From contig CAYOSW010000018.1 of the NCBI GenBank assembly GCA_964406775.1, positions 1-21,813 of the forward strand: a stretch of DNA of 21,813 nucleotides. Direction: 5' to 3'. This DNA is from JACPKO01 sp964406775 (GTDB lineage: Bacteria; Patescibacteriota; Microgenomatia; Daviesbacterales; UBA10151). The translations under genes and the position numbers were made by a program. Positions 20,350-21,813 of this stretch are shown piece by piece (position 1 is the first letter of the stretch; every line of letters starts with the position of its first letter). The notes below the pieces were generated by a model, which saw only the letters and a program-made list of their open reading frames with translations, did no database searches and was not told the DNA's origin.

Positions 20350-21813
20350 ATGCGGATCAAGCTTGGACTGTTTTTGTGTGTGGTAATTATACTTTTTATC
20401 ACTCCTGCCACCCTGTTTGCTCAGGAAATCTCACCTTCCGTTAAAAAGAAGGTTGTTAAGGATTTCCAGCCTAAGCTTTCCCAATTTATGCCTTTTGGGA
20501 CGTCTGCAACCTGCAGTCTAAAGTCTAAGGGAGATGCAAATTGTGACGATTTGGTTAACCAATTCGACCTCTCGGTTTGGGAGGTAGAATTTAATGCAGC
20601 AAACAACCCGCGGAGATCAGATTTTAATAATGACGGGATAGTCAATTTATTGGATTTCGGAATCTGGAAAAACACTTTTTACCCTTCAAAGCCTTCTGCA
20701 CTGACTTACATTTACCAAAAAATCGCTGATTTTCTGAATCTTTCCGTAACAGCTCAGGAGCAATCCGGGACAGCCTCAGGCGGGGGTGAAATAAACTCGT
20801 CTACGACTATTACCTCAAGCGCCAATAATAGCCTAATTATAAATAACAACCGAGACGGAAGTACCCAGCAGACAAGCTTCGATGCAAGCGCAAATCCAAC
20901 CAGCTCTCAGATTTTTGCTGGAGGAGATGCCATAAGCGGGGTAGCATTTCTTCATAATGGAACAACTACTGTTACCACTCAGCAGGATGGAGTTTCAATT
21001 CAAATAACACAAACTACCGAGGGTCCTGTTCTTCAATTCTTCCGCAACCCGGACGGGTCTTTAATCGCCTCAAAATCCTGGCCTACTGCAGCCTCTTACG
21101 AAGCTCACGATCCCCCGATGTCGGTAACTTTGCCCGGAAAAACCCCCAATACTTTTTTAACCCTTAATATACAGCCTAACGGAAGTGGAATTTTACAGGA
21201 AATCAGCAGTGAAGGTGAAGTATTAAGTCAGACCCAGATTCTTGCCAACGGACTTTATTCAAATTACGACAACCGGACTAATATGCAAGTTCAAAGTATT
21301 ACCCAGCTCGGGATAACCATTCTTAGTATGCCTAATAGCCTGGGCGGAACAACGGTTTACAGCTTTTATAAAGGCGGACTTTTCAGTATCACTCAAAGTG
21401 ATAAAGACTCTAATAATTGGCTGGCTAATTTAAACTCCTCTAATCAATGGGAGATGCAGAACATGAAGAATGGCGCAAATACTAGAAAAATTGTCGATAA
21501 TCCGATACAAGAATTAAACTCTAACACTCCTAACCCTAATGAAATAATGAGGCTCTGGAATTATTATTCAGCAGGCGCTGCAACATCAAATCCTGACGTG
21601 GATTTTGCTACATCATTTAATTCAAACTCCCGTACTTTAGTTAATCAGGTAAGGACTGCTGATCAGGCATATGATATAAACCAAGTTCCACCCGAATCTA
21701 GTGTCTTAGGAATCATTAAAGAGGCTTTTGCAAACGGATGGACTCCTTCCGCCCCACCAGGAAAAAATGCTGAAGGAGAGGATGCACCTGGACAACAACA
21801 TTTTACAGACGGT
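20350..21813 (+). CDS. Secreted dockerin-type surface protein (3' end outside window)
   Basis: The frame is open for 488 codons to the window edge, so the gene is cut off. Residues 1-24 are a signal peptide (MRIKLGLFLCVVIILFITPA, cleavage likely after TLFA). Two dockerin type I-like calcium loops follow: GDANCDDLVNQFDL (61-74) and DFNNDGIVNLLDF (91-103), resembling those in the protein at 397-1395. From about residue 120 the protein is Asn/Ser/Thr/Gln-rich and probably beta-structured, with repeats of NSSTTITSSANN character. The likely place is the cell surface, possibly docked to a cohesin such as the one encoded at 397. The role of the large C-terminal region is unknown. Confidence 0.8.
   Translation, partial: MRIKLGLFLCVVIILFITPATLFAQEISPSVKKKVVKDFQPKLSQFMPFGTSATCSLKSKGDANCDDLVNQFDLSVWEVEFNAANNPRRSDFNNDGIVNLLDFGIWKNTFYPSKPSALTYIYQKIADFLNLSVTAQEQSGTASGGGEINSSTTITSSANNSLIINNNRDGSTQQTSFDASANPTSSQIFAGGDAISGVAFLHNGTTTVTTQQDGVSIQITQTTEGPVLQFFRNPDGSLIASKSWPTAASYEAHDPPMSVTLPGKTPNTFLTLNIQPNGSGILQEISSEGEVLSQTQILANGLYSNYDNRTNMQVQSITQLGITILSMPNSLGGTTVYSFYKGGLFSITQSDKDSNNWLANLNSSNQWEMQNMKNGANTRKIVDNPIQELNSNTPNPNEIMRLWNYYSAGAATSNPDVDFATSFNSNSRTLVNQVRTADQAYDINQVPPESSVLGIIKEAFANGWTPSAPPGKNAEGEDAPGQQHFTDG

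Overview
The window reads like a compact, AT-leaning bacterial chromosome, most likely a member of the Candidate Phyla Radiation (Patescibacteria), possibly Microgenomates. This is an inference from gene style. It rests on short spacers, small cohesin/dockerin-type surface proteins, a type IV pilin-like protein, many genes without a Shine-Dalgarno site but with a -10 box 6-9 nt before the start codon, and stop codons that are all UAA or UAG. I see no insertion sequence, CRISPR array, prophage or plasmid function.

Layout. 1-1510 holds the 3' part of tRNA-Thr(GGU), ribosomal protein L33 (rpmG), a membrane-anchored cohesin/dockerin-like protein and tRNA-Trp(CCA). 1553-5832 (+) holds a prepilin-like protein, a family 1 glycoside hydrolase and a class A penicillin-binding protein. 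5829-9427 (-) holds branched-chain aminotransferase (ilvE), an unknown 372-residue protein, an NrtR-type Nudix/winged-helix regulator with two candidate operators, and an RsuA/RluB-type pseudouridine synthase. 9429-12468 (+) is the most interesting part: a near-consensus promoter, a Leu/Val-rich leader peptide with an attenuator, two unknown genes, an Ile/Val-rich leader peptide with a second near-identical attenuator, then acetolactate synthase (ilvB). 12499-12585 (-) is tRNA-Ser(UGA). 12660-13166 (+) is unknown. 13174-19617 (-) holds an AAA+ ATPase with an unrecognised N-terminal region, a phosphoserine-type aminotransferase, a PPDK/PEP-synthase-like protein and a phosphoserine phosphatase-phosphoglycerate dehydrogenase fusion. 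19707-20281 holds a small membrane protein and a PUA/ASCH-like protein. A secreted dockerin-type protein begins at 20350 and runs off the end.

How it fits together. Two amino-acid pathways are represented. Serine synthesis from 3-phosphoglycerate looks complete in two genes (the serB-serA fusion and the aminotransferase). Branched-chain amino acid synthesis is represented by ilvB and ilvE only. The headline observation is classical ribosome-stalling attenuation built twice in one short region: leader 1 counts leucine and valine ahead of two genes of unknown function, and leader 2 counts isoleucine and valine ahead of ilvB. The duplicated attenuator ties the two unknown genes to branched-chain amino acid starvation.
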